A stretch of 64,000 nt of DNA. It comes from Sulfitobacter sp. F26204. GTDB lineage: Bacteria; Pseudomonadota; Alphaproteobacteria; Rhodobacterales; Rhodobacteraceae. This document shows, piece by piece, positions 45,814-55,238 of the stretch (the first letter of the stretch is position 1; each line of letters begins with the position of its first letter). Location: contig NZ_JAPMLQ010000008.1 in NCBI RefSeq assembly GCF_026410305.1, forward strand, positions 1 through 64,000. The letters are read 5' to 3'. A model generated the notes under the pieces. It did not search any database and had not been told where the DNA came from. It saw only the letters and a list, made by a program, of their open reading frames with translations. The position numbers and the translations under genes were made by a program.

Positions 45814-46137
45814 GCGGCGGCTCCGGTTGTCATGGACGTGAGGGTCGGTGTTGATAACAATCTTTTCGAACGTTCCGTCAGTGTAGCGCCGAGCGCCACC
45901 CACAAGTCAAATATCAAAGCAATTGGAATTCATTCCTAAAGGTAATGATCCCGCCATGAGCTCGTGTTTTTGCAATATATTGATTCTTAAAGTGAAATTT
46001 CCAAGCGATTTCATAACCTATGATTATGACATTCTTATAATTCGCAATTTGCCCATCTGCCTTATGACGCGCAAGGTAGAGTCATCTCAAGGCATTCCGC
46101 CGTTTTCGCGTTTGATTACCAAGGTTCAACAAACCCC

Positions 46138-47739
46138 ATGACACCCGTTCCCCTGACAACGCCTCGCCAAAATCCGACTGAACGACGCGCCATCATCGAG
46201 GCGGCTGAAATGCCTGATTCAATCCCGGCGCTTTTGGACGCTGCGACGGCAGACTCGCCCAACTCAATCCTTTGGGAATTCTTTGATGACGGTATCTCAG
46301 CAACCTATGCTCAGGTGCGCGACGAAAGTTTGCGCTATGGAGCGTTACTTGCTTCATTCGGGGTGGAGCGTGGCGATCGAGTGGCTGTGATGCTACCGAA
46401 TGTGCCTGCTATGCCTCTCGTCTGGCTGGGGCTGGGGCGGATCGGGGGCGTGATGGTGCCGGTCAATACACGGTACTCCGCCCGTGAACTGACCTTCCTC
46501 ATTGAAGATTCCGGTGCCCGCCTATTGCTAATCCACCAAGAGTGCGCTGACGTCCTGAAGAACTGCGAATTGAATATCGATGTCTATATTGTCGGCTCGA
46601 ATGATTGGTCCAAACGCGTAAGAGAGACAATGCCGGGGGATTGCCCTGCGCCTGAAATACACGGTCAGGATTTGGTAAACATCCAATATACCTCGGGCAC
46701 CACCGGTCTGCCCAAAGGGTGTTTGCTGACCCATCGGTATTGGCTGACTACAGGTATGGTGAACGCCTGGCGTGATGGACGGCGATTTCGCCGCATTCTA
46801 GCGACGACGCCATTTTCCTATATGGATCCGCAATGGCTTTTGCTCATGGCGGTCTACCAGCGTGCCACCCTAGTTGTGGGCCGCAAACAAAGCGCCAGCA
46901 AATTTGCGCGTTGGCTTTCGGAACACCGGATAGAGTTTTGCCTGTTTCCAGAAGCGGCCAGCAAACAGCCACCGACCTCCCATGACGCCGAAAACCCGGT
47001 CATTCGAGCCAACATTTATGGCGTGCGCGCGTCGGTCCATGCTGAAATTGAAAACCGCTATGGCCTGACAGCCCGCGAAGCTTTTGGCATGACGGAAATC
47101 GGCTCAGGACTTTTCATGCCGATGGAAGCAAGCGGTATGACAGGGTCAGGGAGTTGTGGCATTGCTTCGCCCTTTCGCGAAACCCGTATCGTCGATGACG
47201 AAGGCAACAACGTTCCTGATGGCGAAATTGGCGAACTGCTCATTCGCGGACCAGATATTTTCCTTGGTTATCACGCAAATCCAACCGCCAGCGCAGAGGC
47301 ACTGCGGGATGGTTGGTTTCACACTGGCGATCTTTTTTGGCGTGATAGCCGGGGCTATCATTTCATCGTCGGGCGAAAGAAAGACATGATCCGCCGATCT
47401 GGCGAGAACATCGCTTGCCGCGAAGTTGAAGGCGTGTTGCGCGACATGGCAGAGATTGAAGAAGTTGCTTTGATACCTGTTTGCGACGAGCTGCGCGGTG
47501 AAGAGGTAAAAGCCTATCTTGTGGTGCAGGATGGCCAGCTCGCAAACGAAGCGTTGATCGGCCAGATCGTCGACTACGCCAGCCAGAGGCTCGCTGCATT
47601 CAAAGTGCCGCGGTATTTTGAATTTATCGACATCATGCCACGCACACCCTCATTCAAAGTGGCCAAGGCCGAATTGGTCAATGCCCGCAAAGACCACCGG
47701 ACCGGCACGTTTGATCGCGTGGAAAACACTTGGCGATGA
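46138..47739 (+). CDS. AMP-dependent acyl-CoA synthetase (CaiC/fatty-acid ligase-like)
   Basis: A 533-residue adenylate-forming ligase. The ATP loop is YTSGTTGLPKG (about residues 186-196), the A5 motif is REAFGMTEIGSG, the A7 motif GWFHTGDLF, A8 GRKKDMIRRSGENI, and the catalytic Lys of A10 lies in PSFKVAKAEL. These are all intact, so it should be an active ligase joining CoA to a carboxylic acid. The best overall resemblance is to crotonobetaine/carnitine-CoA ligases. The next gene starts 10 bases after its stop. No strong ribosome site precedes the ATG. Confidence 0.83.
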   Translation: MTPVPLTTPRQNPTERRAIIEAAEMPDSIPALLDAATADSPNSILWEFFDDGISATYAQVRDESLRYGALLASFGVERGDRVAVMLPNVPAMPLVWLGLGRIGGVMVPVNTRYSARELTFLIEDSGARLLLIHQECADVLKNCELNIDVYIVGSNDWSKRVRETMPGDCPAPEIHGQDLVNIQYTSGTTGLPKGCLLTHRYWLTTGMVNAWRDGRRFRRILATTPFSYMDPQWLLLMAVYQRATLVVGRKQSASKFARWLSEHRIEFCLFPEAASKQPPTSHDAENPVIRANIYGVRASVHAEIENRYGLTAREAFGMTEIGSGLFMPMEASGMTGSGSCGIASPFRETRIVDDEGNNVPDGEIGELLIRGPDIFLGYHANPTASAEALRDGWFHTGDLFWRDSRGYHFIVGRKKDMIRRSGENIACREVEGVLRDMAEIEEVALIPVCDELRGEEVKAYLVVQDGQLANEALIGQIVDYASQRLAAFKVPRYFEFIDIMPRTPSFKVAKAELVNARKDHRTGTFDRVENTWR

Positions 47740-47749
47740 GGAGTTTCTG

Positions 47750-48598
47750 ATGATCATCGACTATGGCGCAACGCCCCCAATACCTACCCTTTCCCTTAAC
47801 AATGGCAACCATTTGGCAAATTACCGCCGTGTCTATGCGGCTTCGGAAAAAGCGTCCGGGCGCGGAGAAATGTCCTTGGATCAGTGGTTCGCTGAACGCG
47901 ATACAGCGGGGATTGACCTGACAGTCATCAAGGGACGCGATATCGAAACCACATTTGGCGGTCGGATCACCAATGAAGCGGTCGCCGATGTAATTGCCTC
48001 CTATCCGGGCAGGTTTATCGGCTTTGCAGGCGTTGATCCAAACAAGGGCATGACTGCCGTAAGGGAATTGGAACATGCTGTGCTGGAACTAGGATTGAAG
48101 GGTCTGAATCTGCAATGTTTCGAAAACCAACTGGCGGTCGATGATCGGCGAATGTATCCGCTCTATGCCAAATGCATCGAGCTGGATATCCCGGTCAACA
48201 TCCATGTCGGCGTGAACTTTTCTTTGAAATCCTCGCCCGATTTTGGCCGCCCCGAAATGCTCGACCGGGTGCTGTGCGATTTCCCCGAACTACGGGTCTG
48301 TGCCGCCCCTCCGGGTTGGCCTTGGGTGCTTGAGTTATTGTCTGTCGCTTGGCGACAGCCAAATCTTTCGATCGGGCTGATAGCTATGCGTCCAAAACTT
48401 TTGAACGTCGAACACTCTGGATATGGACCACTGCTGCAATATGGTCGCACGGTTCTAAAAGATCGGATGATTGTCGGAACGGCATGGCCAATGATGCCGA
48501 TGAAACGGGTTATGGATGAGATCCGTGAATTGCCGATTGAAGCTGACATTGCAGATCGCTGGCTCGGCAAAAATGCCAAGGCTTTTCTAAGAATTTAA
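47750..48598 (+). CDS. Amidohydrolase-2-like protein lacking most metal ligands
   Basis: A 282-residue TIM-barrel protein of the ACMSD-like amidohydrolase group. GAGGAG at 47738-47743 supports the ATG at 47750. Barrel strands can be followed: MIIDYGATPP, RFIGFAGVDPNKG, LGLKGLNLQCFEN, IPVNIHVGVNF, PELRVCAAPPGWPW, DRMIVGTAWPMMP. The strand-1 HxH is absent (Gly6-Ala7-Thr8), the strand-6 His is Pro or Ala (residues 186-187) and the strand-8 Asp is Ala245. Only the strand-5 His152 remains. It may be a non-metal enzyme, a binding protein or a lost enzyme. It lies between the CoA ligase and amidase genes in one operon. Confidence 0.72.
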   Translation: MIIDYGATPPIPTLSLNNGNHLANYRRVYAASEKASGRGEMSLDQWFAERDTAGIDLTVIKGRDIETTFGGRITNEAVADVIASYPGRFIGFAGVDPNKGMTAVRELEHAVLELGLKGLNLQCFENQLAVDDRRMYPLYAKCIELDIPVNIHVGVNFSLKSSPDFGRPEMLDRVLCDFPELRVCAAPPGWPWVLELLSVAWRQPNLSIGLIAMRPKLLNVEHSGYGPLLQYGRTVLKDRMIVGTAWPMMPMKRVMDEIRELPIEADIADRWLGKNAKAFLRI

Positions 48599-48656
48599 AG
48601 TCAGAAGAACACAATTTCCGCAAATCATATGACATGATACGACGAGGGAGATAGGG

Positions 48657-50090
48657 ATGAATGATGACGATCTTTGCCGCAAGTCGGCGACTGAGCTTTT
48701 GCCAGAGTTGAAAGCAGGAAAGATCAAGGCGGCGACTTTGATGCGTGCAGTTCTTGATCGGGTCGAACGGTTGGATCAGCAAACAAACGGTATCGCCCAC
48801 ATCGATCCGGAAGCCGCAATAGCCGAGGCCGAGGCGCGTGACGCCGCTCTTGCAGCGGGTGAACCGGCGGGCGAAATGCAAGGGCTTCCTGTTACTGTTA
48901 AAGACCTTTTGAAGGTCAAAGGCCTGCCAATGGAAATGGGCTCTTTCGCATTTGAGGGGCAGATTATCGATAATGATGCCGTCGCAATCGCCCGGCTGCG
49001 TGCCAAAGGTGCCATTCCTTTCGCAAAGACCGCGACACCGGAATTCGGCCACAAGGTTCTGACCGACAGTCCGACAAACGGGATCAGCCACAACCCGTGG
49101 AACCTTGATCGTAGCTGCGGCGGCTCATCCGGGGGAAGCGGTATCTGCGCGGCCATGGGATTTGGCCCATTACACGTTTCAACAGATGGTGCTGGCTCCG
49201 GCCGCATCCCGGCCTCGGCATGCGGGGTTGCAGGAATCAAGCCTACCTGGGGTGCCATCCCACATGAAACCACCACTGATATATTCGGCTCGTTTACCTG
49301 CATTGGCGTGATGGCCCGCACGGTTTGCGATTTGGCTATTGGATTGAACGGGATGAAGGGACCAAACCATATGGACCCTTGGTCTCACGGTGGCAGCACC
49401 GCACCGATCATACTACCCGCCGATCCGGCCTCCGCACTCAAAGGCTTGCGTATGCGCGTGGTGATGCGCACGCTCAACGATTGGGTCGATCCCGAGGTGG
49501 AAGCCGCGGTTCTCGATGCTGTCAACGGGCTGATCGACGCCGGTATCAAAGAAGTCGATAAAATCGAAGACCCCGTTTACGACAACGCCAATGCACTTAT
49601 CTACATGCGCTCTTATCAGTATTCCCGCTTTGGTCATTTGCTTGAAAAATTTGGCGACCGGATGGATCCGACAGCCAGGATGTCGCTCACGCCCGGTCTT
49701 CAACATACCTATGATATGCTGGCGAAGGCGATGCGCGCGCGCACCGAAATATTTCATGAAATTGAACGCCAATTTGATGAGGCTGATTTTTATATTACTC
49801 CAACAATCACAACTCCTTCGCTTTCAATTGATCACAAGCAAGACCAACCGCTTGTTGTAAACGGAATCGAACACGGCCCTCTGCGCGAGGCATGGTACCC
49901 GTATACCGTTCCACAAAACGCCAGTGGGCACCCTGCAATATCGGTGCCTATTGGCATGTCATCCAGCGGAGTTCCGATCGGGATGCAGATTGTCGGGCCT
50001 TGGCATAGCGAGGCTCGGCTGCTTACAGTTGCCGGCGCGATAGAAGCGCTGTTCCCCTGGGCCGCTCATTGGCCTCCCGCTGCAGTTTGA
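48657..50090 (+). CDS. Amidase (amidase-signature family)
   Basis: A 477-residue amidase. The Ser-cisSer-Lys triad is visible: Lys82 in LPVTVKDLLKV, Ser157 in SCGGSSGGSG and Ser181 in STDGAGSGRIPASACG, the signature block. It hydrolyses an amide to a carboxylic acid and ammonia or an amine. GAGGGAGATAGGG precedes the ATG. It follows the amidohydrolase-like gene by 58 bases and the CoA ligase two genes upstream could take its acid product. The LysR gene follows 105 bases later in the same direction. Confidence 0.87.
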   Translation: MNDDDLCRKSATELLPELKAGKIKAATLMRAVLDRVERLDQQTNGIAHIDPEAAIAEAEARDAALAAGEPAGEMQGLPVTVKDLLKVKGLPMEMGSFAFEGQIIDNDAVAIARLRAKGAIPFAKTATPEFGHKVLTDSPTNGISHNPWNLDRSCGGSSGGSGICAAMGFGPLHVSTDGAGSGRIPASACGVAGIKPTWGAIPHETTTDIFGSFTCIGVMARTVCDLAIGLNGMKGPNHMDPWSHGGSTAPIILPADPASALKGLRMRVVMRTLNDWVDPEVEAAVLDAVNGLIDAGIKEVDKIEDPVYDNANALIYMRSYQYSRFGHLLEKFGDRMDPTARMSLTPGLQHTYDMLAKAMRARTEIFHEIERQFDEADFYITPTITTPSLSIDHKQDQPLVVNGIEHGPLREAWYPYTVPQNASGHPAISVPIGMSSSGVPIGMQIVGPWHSEARLLTVAGAIEALFPWAAHWPPAAV

Positions 50091-50195
50091 CTCCACACCG
50101 ATGGGCCGGCACAATGACCCACCTGCGCGGTTGGCGTGAAAACCTTTGCGTTCCAGCACTATGCAGGTAACGTTCCAAAGACGGAGCCTCCGTAA

Positions 50196-51182
50196 ATGCG
50201 CATAACTCATCGACAACTAGAAGCTTTTGTCCAGTTCATGGAAACCGGCACCGTTACGTCTGCGGCTGATCGAATGTTTGTTACCCAACCCGCGATGAGC
50301 AAGATGCTCGCCGGGCTTGAAACAGATCTCGACCTGACCCTATTTCACCGCGAAAAACGGCGCCTAATCCCAACGGATGAGGCACAGTTGATGTACAACG
50401 AAATCCGCCGCTTGTTTGCATCTCTGGCGGATATCGAACGCTTTGCCGAAGATCTGCGAACCTTTCGAACCGGCGAATTGCGTATCACCACAGCGCCAAT
50501 GATCGGGTTAACATTGATTGCAGACGCAGTGGCCGAATTTTCCAAAAGCAATCCTGAGATCGATGTGCTGATGGACATGTCCTCGAACGTCGGCCCCGAC
50601 GTTTTGGCTTCCAATGTGGATATCGGATTCTCAGCGACACAATTCCAGCACCCGGCGCTTACGATTGAACCGTTGATCCACGTAAATTCTGTATGCATCG
50701 TATCGCAAAATCATCGACTGGCCGGGCGTAGCCATGTCGGCCCCAAGGACCTTGAGGGCGAAGAGTTTATTTCCTTTGCCCGCGACACACGGATGCGCCA
50801 TATCACCGATGGTGTGTTCCAGCAGTACCGCGTTTCGCGCAAAATGCGGATTGAGGTTTTTGCATCGGCCGAAGCAAATGCTCTGGTATCGCGAGGGCTT
50901 GGTGTTGCAATTATTGAACCGCTTGGTGTGCGGCAGAAGTTCTGGCCAAATGTCGTGGCAATTCCGTTTGAACCTGTCATCGAGTTCACTTTTTCTGCAT
51001 TCCGACCGCGCGATAGGCTCGCCTCGCCGCTGGCAAACAGGTTTCTGAATATTTTACGACGCCAAATTCGTGAATTGCATGATGGCGTCAACGATTTGCC
51101 GCATTGGATGGAAGTCCGGCTGCCTGGCGACACCCGTGAAAAGCCCGATCAAGGTCCACTCCAGATGAGAGCCGAACCGTAA
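50196..51182 (+). CDS. LysR-family transcriptional regulator
   Basis: A 328-residue regulator. The N-terminal winged helix is typical (LEAFVQFMETGTVTSAADRMF, then VTQPAMSKMLAGLETDLDLT and LFHREKRRLIPTDEA). The C-terminal periplasmic-binding-like domain follows from about residue 90. It probably controls the CoA ligase/amidase operon or the divergent transporter operon and senses its substrate. A 701-base stretch without a gene follows. Confidence 0.87.
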   Translation: MRITHRQLEAFVQFMETGTVTSAADRMFVTQPAMSKMLAGLETDLDLTLFHREKRRLIPTDEAQLMYNEIRRLFASLADIERFAEDLRTFRTGELRITTAPMIGLTLIADAVAEFSKSNPEIDVLMDMSSNVGPDVLASNVDIGFSATQFQHPALTIEPLIHVNSVCIVSQNHRLAGRSHVGPKDLEGEEFISFARDTRMRHITDGVFQQYRVSRKMRIEVFASAEANALVSRGLGVAIIEPLGVRQKFWPNVVAIPFEPVIEFTFSAFRPRDRLASPLANRFLNILRRQIRELHDGVNDLPHWMEVRLPGDTREKPDQGPLQMRAEP

Positions 51183-51883
51183 CAAAAGTGTGTGGTCTCA
51201 GGCAAATCTGATCGGAGGTTCCTTCCGGAAGCCTGATGTATCCGTTGAGTTGGCCTGACGAGCTGCCTGAAAAACCTATCTTCGATGCTGATGCGCGGCA
51301 CGATCCATATGTTCCATTCCTGGCCGGATACCCTGTTTCACGCAGTCCAGAAAGGGGTCAATCGAGGCCATGCGACAATCCACGGATCCGCCCGATCACG
51401 CGAGGAAGCATAAGAAAAACCGATGGAATTCAAGGACAGCCCGGTAGTTTCCGCGCAGGATGATAGCGGCACCCGACAAGGGGCAGGTTGCACCGGCTTT
51501 CTTTTCGGTTTCAGACAGAAACCTTGCGCGCCCGTTCCTGGAGGTTGGAAATGCCAACTGCGCTTTTCTGGCACTGTCACGAGATACACGCCTGAATCCA
51601 CAGGACGCTATTGTCTGCAATCGTTGCTAAACATTGCTGCCTTCAGCGTTTCCGAGCCGCAGGCGGTTCGCAAAAGAGGTCTGCCTGATACGCCATTAGC
51701 TCTGGGTATCTGCGCATCGCATCGCCATTATGAGGGCGGCGGTTCCTGACAGCAATTGACCGTTTCAATCACGGCCGCTTGACCTACAAGTCTTGGCCAC
51801 CGCTATATCAAACAACACCATCACCGATGTTCCATCGTGCCATCCAGCGGATTTCAGATCGGCTCTCAAGGCGTGCCAGTGGC
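51183..51883. other. Gene-poor stretch between lysR and the TRAP genes
   Basis: Short open frames are present on both strands but none looks like coding sequence: their composition is poor and no motif can be recognised. The region may be a decayed gene or spacer between convergent operons. A 10-base palindrome (CTTCCGGAAG, about 51223-51232) lies near the lysR stop. Confidence 0.4.
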
Positions 51884-53197
51884 TCAGAACAGGATACTCG
51901 GCAACCAAAGAGCAATTTGCGGGAACAGGAAGACCAGTGCCAAGCCGAGGATTTGCAGCCCGACAAACGGAATGGCACCCCAATAGATGTCCACAATCGA
52001 CACTTCCTTGGGCGCGACAGACCGCATGTAAAACAGGTTGTACCCGAAGGGTGGCGTCAGATAGGCCGACTGCATGCTGAGGATGAACAGCACGGCGAAC
52101 CAAGTGGTGTCAAAACCCAGATCACGCACAATCGGCACAAACAGCGGCACGGTGATGAACACAATCGCGAAGTCATCCAGAAACATACCAAGGACGAAAT
52201 AGGCGACCAGCATAGCGATGATCACGAGGTTCGGGGACAGTTCATAATCCTCGATCAACTCGCCCACAACAGCACCGGCGCCAACGCCAACATAGATCTT
52301 GGAAAAGAACACCGCCGCGATGGTGATCCACATCAACATGCCCATCAATTTGGTTGTGGACAACATGACATAGCGCATCATGTCCCAGCTGAGGCGGCGT
52401 TGAACACCGGCGATCACCAGTGCACCAAAAGCGCCAATGGCCGAAGCTTCGGACGGCGAAGTAATGCCACCGATGATGCAGCCCAATACGGTAAAGATCA
52501 GCAGTCCGGGCGCGATCAGAAAGCGGAGGGATTTGAATTTCTCAGCGGCGGTAAATTGATCTTCGGCAGGGGGGCCAAGCGTCGGATTAATCCGGCAGCG
52601 GATCAGGATGTAGAAAATATAAATCGTCGCCAGCATCAAGCCTGGCATCAATCCAGCGGCAAAAAGCTTGCCCACGGAATCGCGGCTGAGGAAGGCGTAG
52701 ATGATCATCAGAACGCTGGGCGGGATCAGGAAACCCAATGCGCCACCGGCCATGATCGTACCTGTAACCAAGCGTTTATCATAACCGCGGTTCAACATGG
52801 CAGGCAGGGCGATGATGCCAAGGCTCACTGTTGCCGCACCGGATACTCCTGCCATCGCGGCAATCAATGCGCAGATGATGACCGTCCCGATACCAAGGCC
52901 GCCGGGCAGCCCGCCCATCAGCTTATGGATCATCTCAAACAGATCATCCGTGATGCCAGAGCGTTGCAGGACCAGACCCATAAAGATGAACAGCGGCAAA
53001 GCAACCAGCAGGAAATTATCCATCGCGCTAAAGGTCGAAGAGATCAGCAGATCAAGCCCGCCATCGCCGTAAATTGCATAAGCACTGCCCACGCCGCAGA
53101 TCGTCAAGGCCCAAGCCAGCGGCGCACCCAGTGCCATCAGCAACAGCATCGACGAGAACATGATGGCCGTTATGACCAGCGGGTCCAGATTTTCCAT
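51884..53197 (-). CDS. TRAP transporter large permease (DctM family)
   Basis: A 437-residue membrane protein with about 12 helices. Characteristic segments are FIFMGLVLQRSGITDDLFEMI, GTIMAGGALGFLIPPSVLMIIYAFL and LGMFLDDFAIVFITVPLFVPI. It is the ion-coupled channel subunit of a TRAP importer. The small-permease gene lies 42 bases upstream. The late PPFGYNLFYMRSV and length match the group of TRAP systems with large DctQ subunits. Confidence 0.9.
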   Translation of the reverse strand: MENLDPLVITAIMFSSMLLLMALGAPLAWALTICGVGSAYAIYGDGGLDLLISSTFSAMDNFLLVALPLFIFMGLVLQRSGITDDLFEMIHKLMGGLPGGLGIGTVIICALIAAMAGVSGAATVSLGIIALPAMLNRGYDKRLVTGTIMAGGALGFLIPPSVLMIIYAFLSRDSVGKLFAAGLMPGLMLATIYIFYILIRCRINPTLGPPAEDQFTAAEKFKSLRFLIAPGLLIFTVLGCIIGGITSPSEASAIGAFGALVIAGVQRRLSWDMMRYVMLSTTKLMGMLMWITIAAVFFSKIYVGVGAGAVVGELIEDYELSPNLVIIAMLVAYFVLGMFLDDFAIVFITVPLFVPIVRDLGFDTTWFAVLFILSMQSAYLTPPFGYNLFYMRSVAPKEVSIVDIYWGAIPFVGLQILGLALVFLFPQIALWLPSILF

Positions 53198-53239
53198 TAG
53201 TAATTCCTTAGGCGGGTGGCAGCATGCTGCGCCCGGATA

Positions 53240-53845
53240 TCAGCGGTTGTCGGAAGACGAGGTAACGTCGGCCTTGGTCGCAGTTGCCAACAGTTCAGGA
53301 TCAATGTCGATTTCTTCTTCCTGCTCGCGCGGATCATCATAGTCGACGTTAAACACTGTCAGGACGGATCGCACCAATTCGGCAATGTTTTGCAGCAAAA
53401 CAAGACCAACAGCGACAGGAATCACCGTTTTGATCGGGTAAAGCGGCGGTTGCCACATGCTTTTGTTGGAATATTCCAGCACGGCCCAGCTTTCGGCGGC
53501 GAAGCTGACGGACAGCTTGAAGAAGATCGCAAGCACGACAAAACCGGCAGAGAAAATCAGCATGTCACAAAAGGCCTGACCACGTTTGGGCAAGACGCCC
53601 CAGATGACTTCACTGCGCACATGTCCGCGATGGCGCAATGTGTAACAGCCCGCCAACATACAAAAAGCACCATAAAGCATGGTGCTGGTTTCATGAGCCC
53701 AGAGGGTTGGCGCGTTGAGGAAGTACCGAGAGACAATCTCGATCATCAAAACACCGATCATGCCCAGCGTGAGCCAGGCAATGGCCCGCCCGACAAATTC
53801 GGACAGGCCATCCTGAGCGACAAGATATCTTGTCACCAAGCTCAT
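53240..53845 (-). CDS. TRAP transporter small permease (DctQ family)
   Basis: A 201-residue protein with four helices: AWLTLGMIGVLMIEIVSRYFLN, TMLYGAFCMLAGCYTLRHRGHV, MLIFSAGFVVLAIFFKLSVS, and KTVIPVAVGLVLLQNIAELV. The RGHVRSEVIWGVLP segment is typical of DctQ. An acidic C-terminal tail (EQEEEIDIDPELL) extends it. Its start shares one base with the dctP stop (TAATG). Confidence 0.88.
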   Translation of the reverse strand: MSLVTRYLVAQDGLSEFVGRAIAWLTLGMIGVLMIEIVSRYFLNAPTLWAHETSTMLYGAFCMLAGCYTLRHRGHVRSEVIWGVLPKRGQAFCDMLIFSAGFVVLAIFFKLSVSFAAESWAVLEYSNKSMWQPPLYPIKTVIPVAVGLVLLQNIAELVRSVLTVFNVDYDDPREQEEEIDIDPELLATATKADVTSSSDNR

Positions 53846-54861
53846 TACAGACGCCCTTGCGCCTTGGCGTTCTCGATCAACAGATCAATCAACTTTTTGT
53901 TGCGCTCGGAACGTGCGGCCTCTTCCTGCCAAACTTCTTGCGCCGCAACTGTCAGTTCCTTGGAATCTGAATCTGGCAGAGTTGCAAATTCAAACACGTC
54001 ACCTTTGTCGACAACGGATTGGTTGCCTTCGGCAAGCCAGTCATTGATGTCTTGGGCGAACTGCGCTGTGGCTTCTTGCATGATCGCCTTGTGCTCATCC
54101 GACAGGGCGTTCCACTTTTCCGGGTTTGCCAGGAAAGTTTCAGTCCAGCCCGGCATCAGCATGTTAAGGCGTGTGTAATGCGTGGCGGTTTCGTTCAGTT
54201 TGAGCTGTTCGTATTCAATTGGGCCGCCATAGATCGCGCCGTCAATCACACCTGTGGACATGCCGATATAAAGTTCACCAGCCGGCAGGTAAACTGTTGG
54301 AATTTCAAAGTATTCCAACACTTTAGCCACGTTGGAAGTGGCGCGGATTTTGCGTGTCTTCAGATCGGCAAGTGACGTTACCGGCTCCTTGGTCAAAAGA
54401 TCATAGTCGTGTCCATACCCTTTGCCGAGGTATACGACACCGGCTTCGGTGTAGGCTTCGTTCAGCAGGCTATCGACGGGTTCGCTGTCGAAAAATGCCT
54501 TCGCTTCGTCAAGGCTGGTCCAACCGCCCGGCAAACCGGCTTCGATGTTGCCGATGTCGACCTGACCGGACCAGTAGCCGCCATGGCCATGCGCGATGTC
54601 AATGGAACCTTTTTTGGCAGCGTCCAAAAGCTGGTCGCTCGCGACAAGCTCGCCACCGTGGAACACGGTCAGGCGCAGATCGCCGCCGGATTTTTCCTTA
54701 ACCGTGTCTTTGAATTTTTTCAAAATCGGATCGATTTCGGTGCCATAAAACGTGTGAAACCGCAGGCGGGTTGTGTCAGCCGCAGCTGCCGATGCGAATG
54801 CCGTCAGGGCAACAACGCCAGACATCGCAACCGCCGCAGCGCGCCGTGTGAATGTACTCAT
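53845..54861 (-). CDS. TRAP transporter periplasmic binding protein (DctP family)
   Basis: A 338-residue exported binding protein. The signal peptide ends near residue 28 (ASAAAADTTRL). Mature segments include LRFHTFYGTEIDPILKKFKD, VEKSGGDLRLTVFHGGELV-like wording and LADLKTRKIRATSNVAKVLEY, where the Arg in KIRATS is the usual carboxylate-binding residue of DctP proteins. It therefore probably binds a carboxylic acid. It heads the dctPQM operon, divergent from the ATP-grasp gene. Confidence 0.88.
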   Translation of the reverse strand: MSTFTRRAAAVAMSGVVALTAFASAAAADTTRLRFHTFYGTEIDPILKKFKDTVKEKSGGDLRLTVFHGGELVASDQLLDAAKKGSIDIAHGHGGYWSGQVDIGNIEAGLPGGWTSLDEAKAFFDSEPVDSLLNEAYTEAGVVYLGKGYGHDYDLLTKEPVTSLADLKTRKIRATSNVAKVLEYFEIPTVYLPAGELYIGMSTGVIDGAIYGGPIEYEQLKLNETATHYTRLNMLMPGWTETFLANPEKWNALSDEHKAIMQEATAQFAQDINDWLAEGNQSVVDKGDVFEFATLPDSDSKELTVAAQEVWQEEAARSERNKKLIDLLIENAKAQGRL

Positions 54862-55238
54862 TGGATATATCCTCCCGAATGTGGCGTTCTTTTGCCATTA
54901 ATGTCAGGCTCAGCCGGGTGCACTGGCTGTCCTTTTTTGGACCCTGAAACTTGGGTTAAAAGGAACGCTACATCATAGACTATACTGTTCGCAACTATAA
55001 TGTTAATTTCTTCCATGAAGGGCAACTATTGATAAGTTATCGCGCTGGTTCAGATAAGAAATGGAAAGCCTGCTGATGATTGAGGTGCTTTATGCCAAGA
55101 GAGCATACTGCGCCAGTGTAGCGCGACCACGAATTGATGAATGGTCGCCTCAGGGTCGAGATGCCCATACTGGAAACGGAGACAGAACAACCAGAAGCGA
55201 ACAAACGTAAAATAACAACAACAGGGAGAGAGCCAAAG
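54862..55238. other. Divergent intergenic region between dctP and the ATP-grasp gene
   Basis: No gene is visible in these 377 bases. The part from 54970 to 55070 is AT rich and should hold promoters for both operons. ACTATA occurs twice in direct order (54979 and 54994), 15 bases apart. Confidence 0.5.
54979..55006 (-). promoter_or_regulatory. Candidate promoter of dctPQM
   Basis: On the minus strand TTAACA (55001-55006) and TATAGT (54979-54984) are spaced 16 bases apart, a fair match to a housekeeping promoter about 120 bases upstream of dctP. Not tested against other possibilities. Confidence 0.35.

Noticed and set aside
51236..51749. Two open frames between lysR and the TRAP genes
   Set aside because: Short, poorly composed, without motifs; a faint likeness of 51830-51860 to the amidase 3' region is too short to claim.
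51779..53200. 473-codon plus-strand open frame
   Set aside because: It is antisense to the clear DctM gene; rich in Gln/His/Asp, a common look for shadows of membrane protein genes.
53216..54178. 320-codon plus-strand open frame
   Set aside because: Antisense to dctQ and dctP, which carry clear family motifs.
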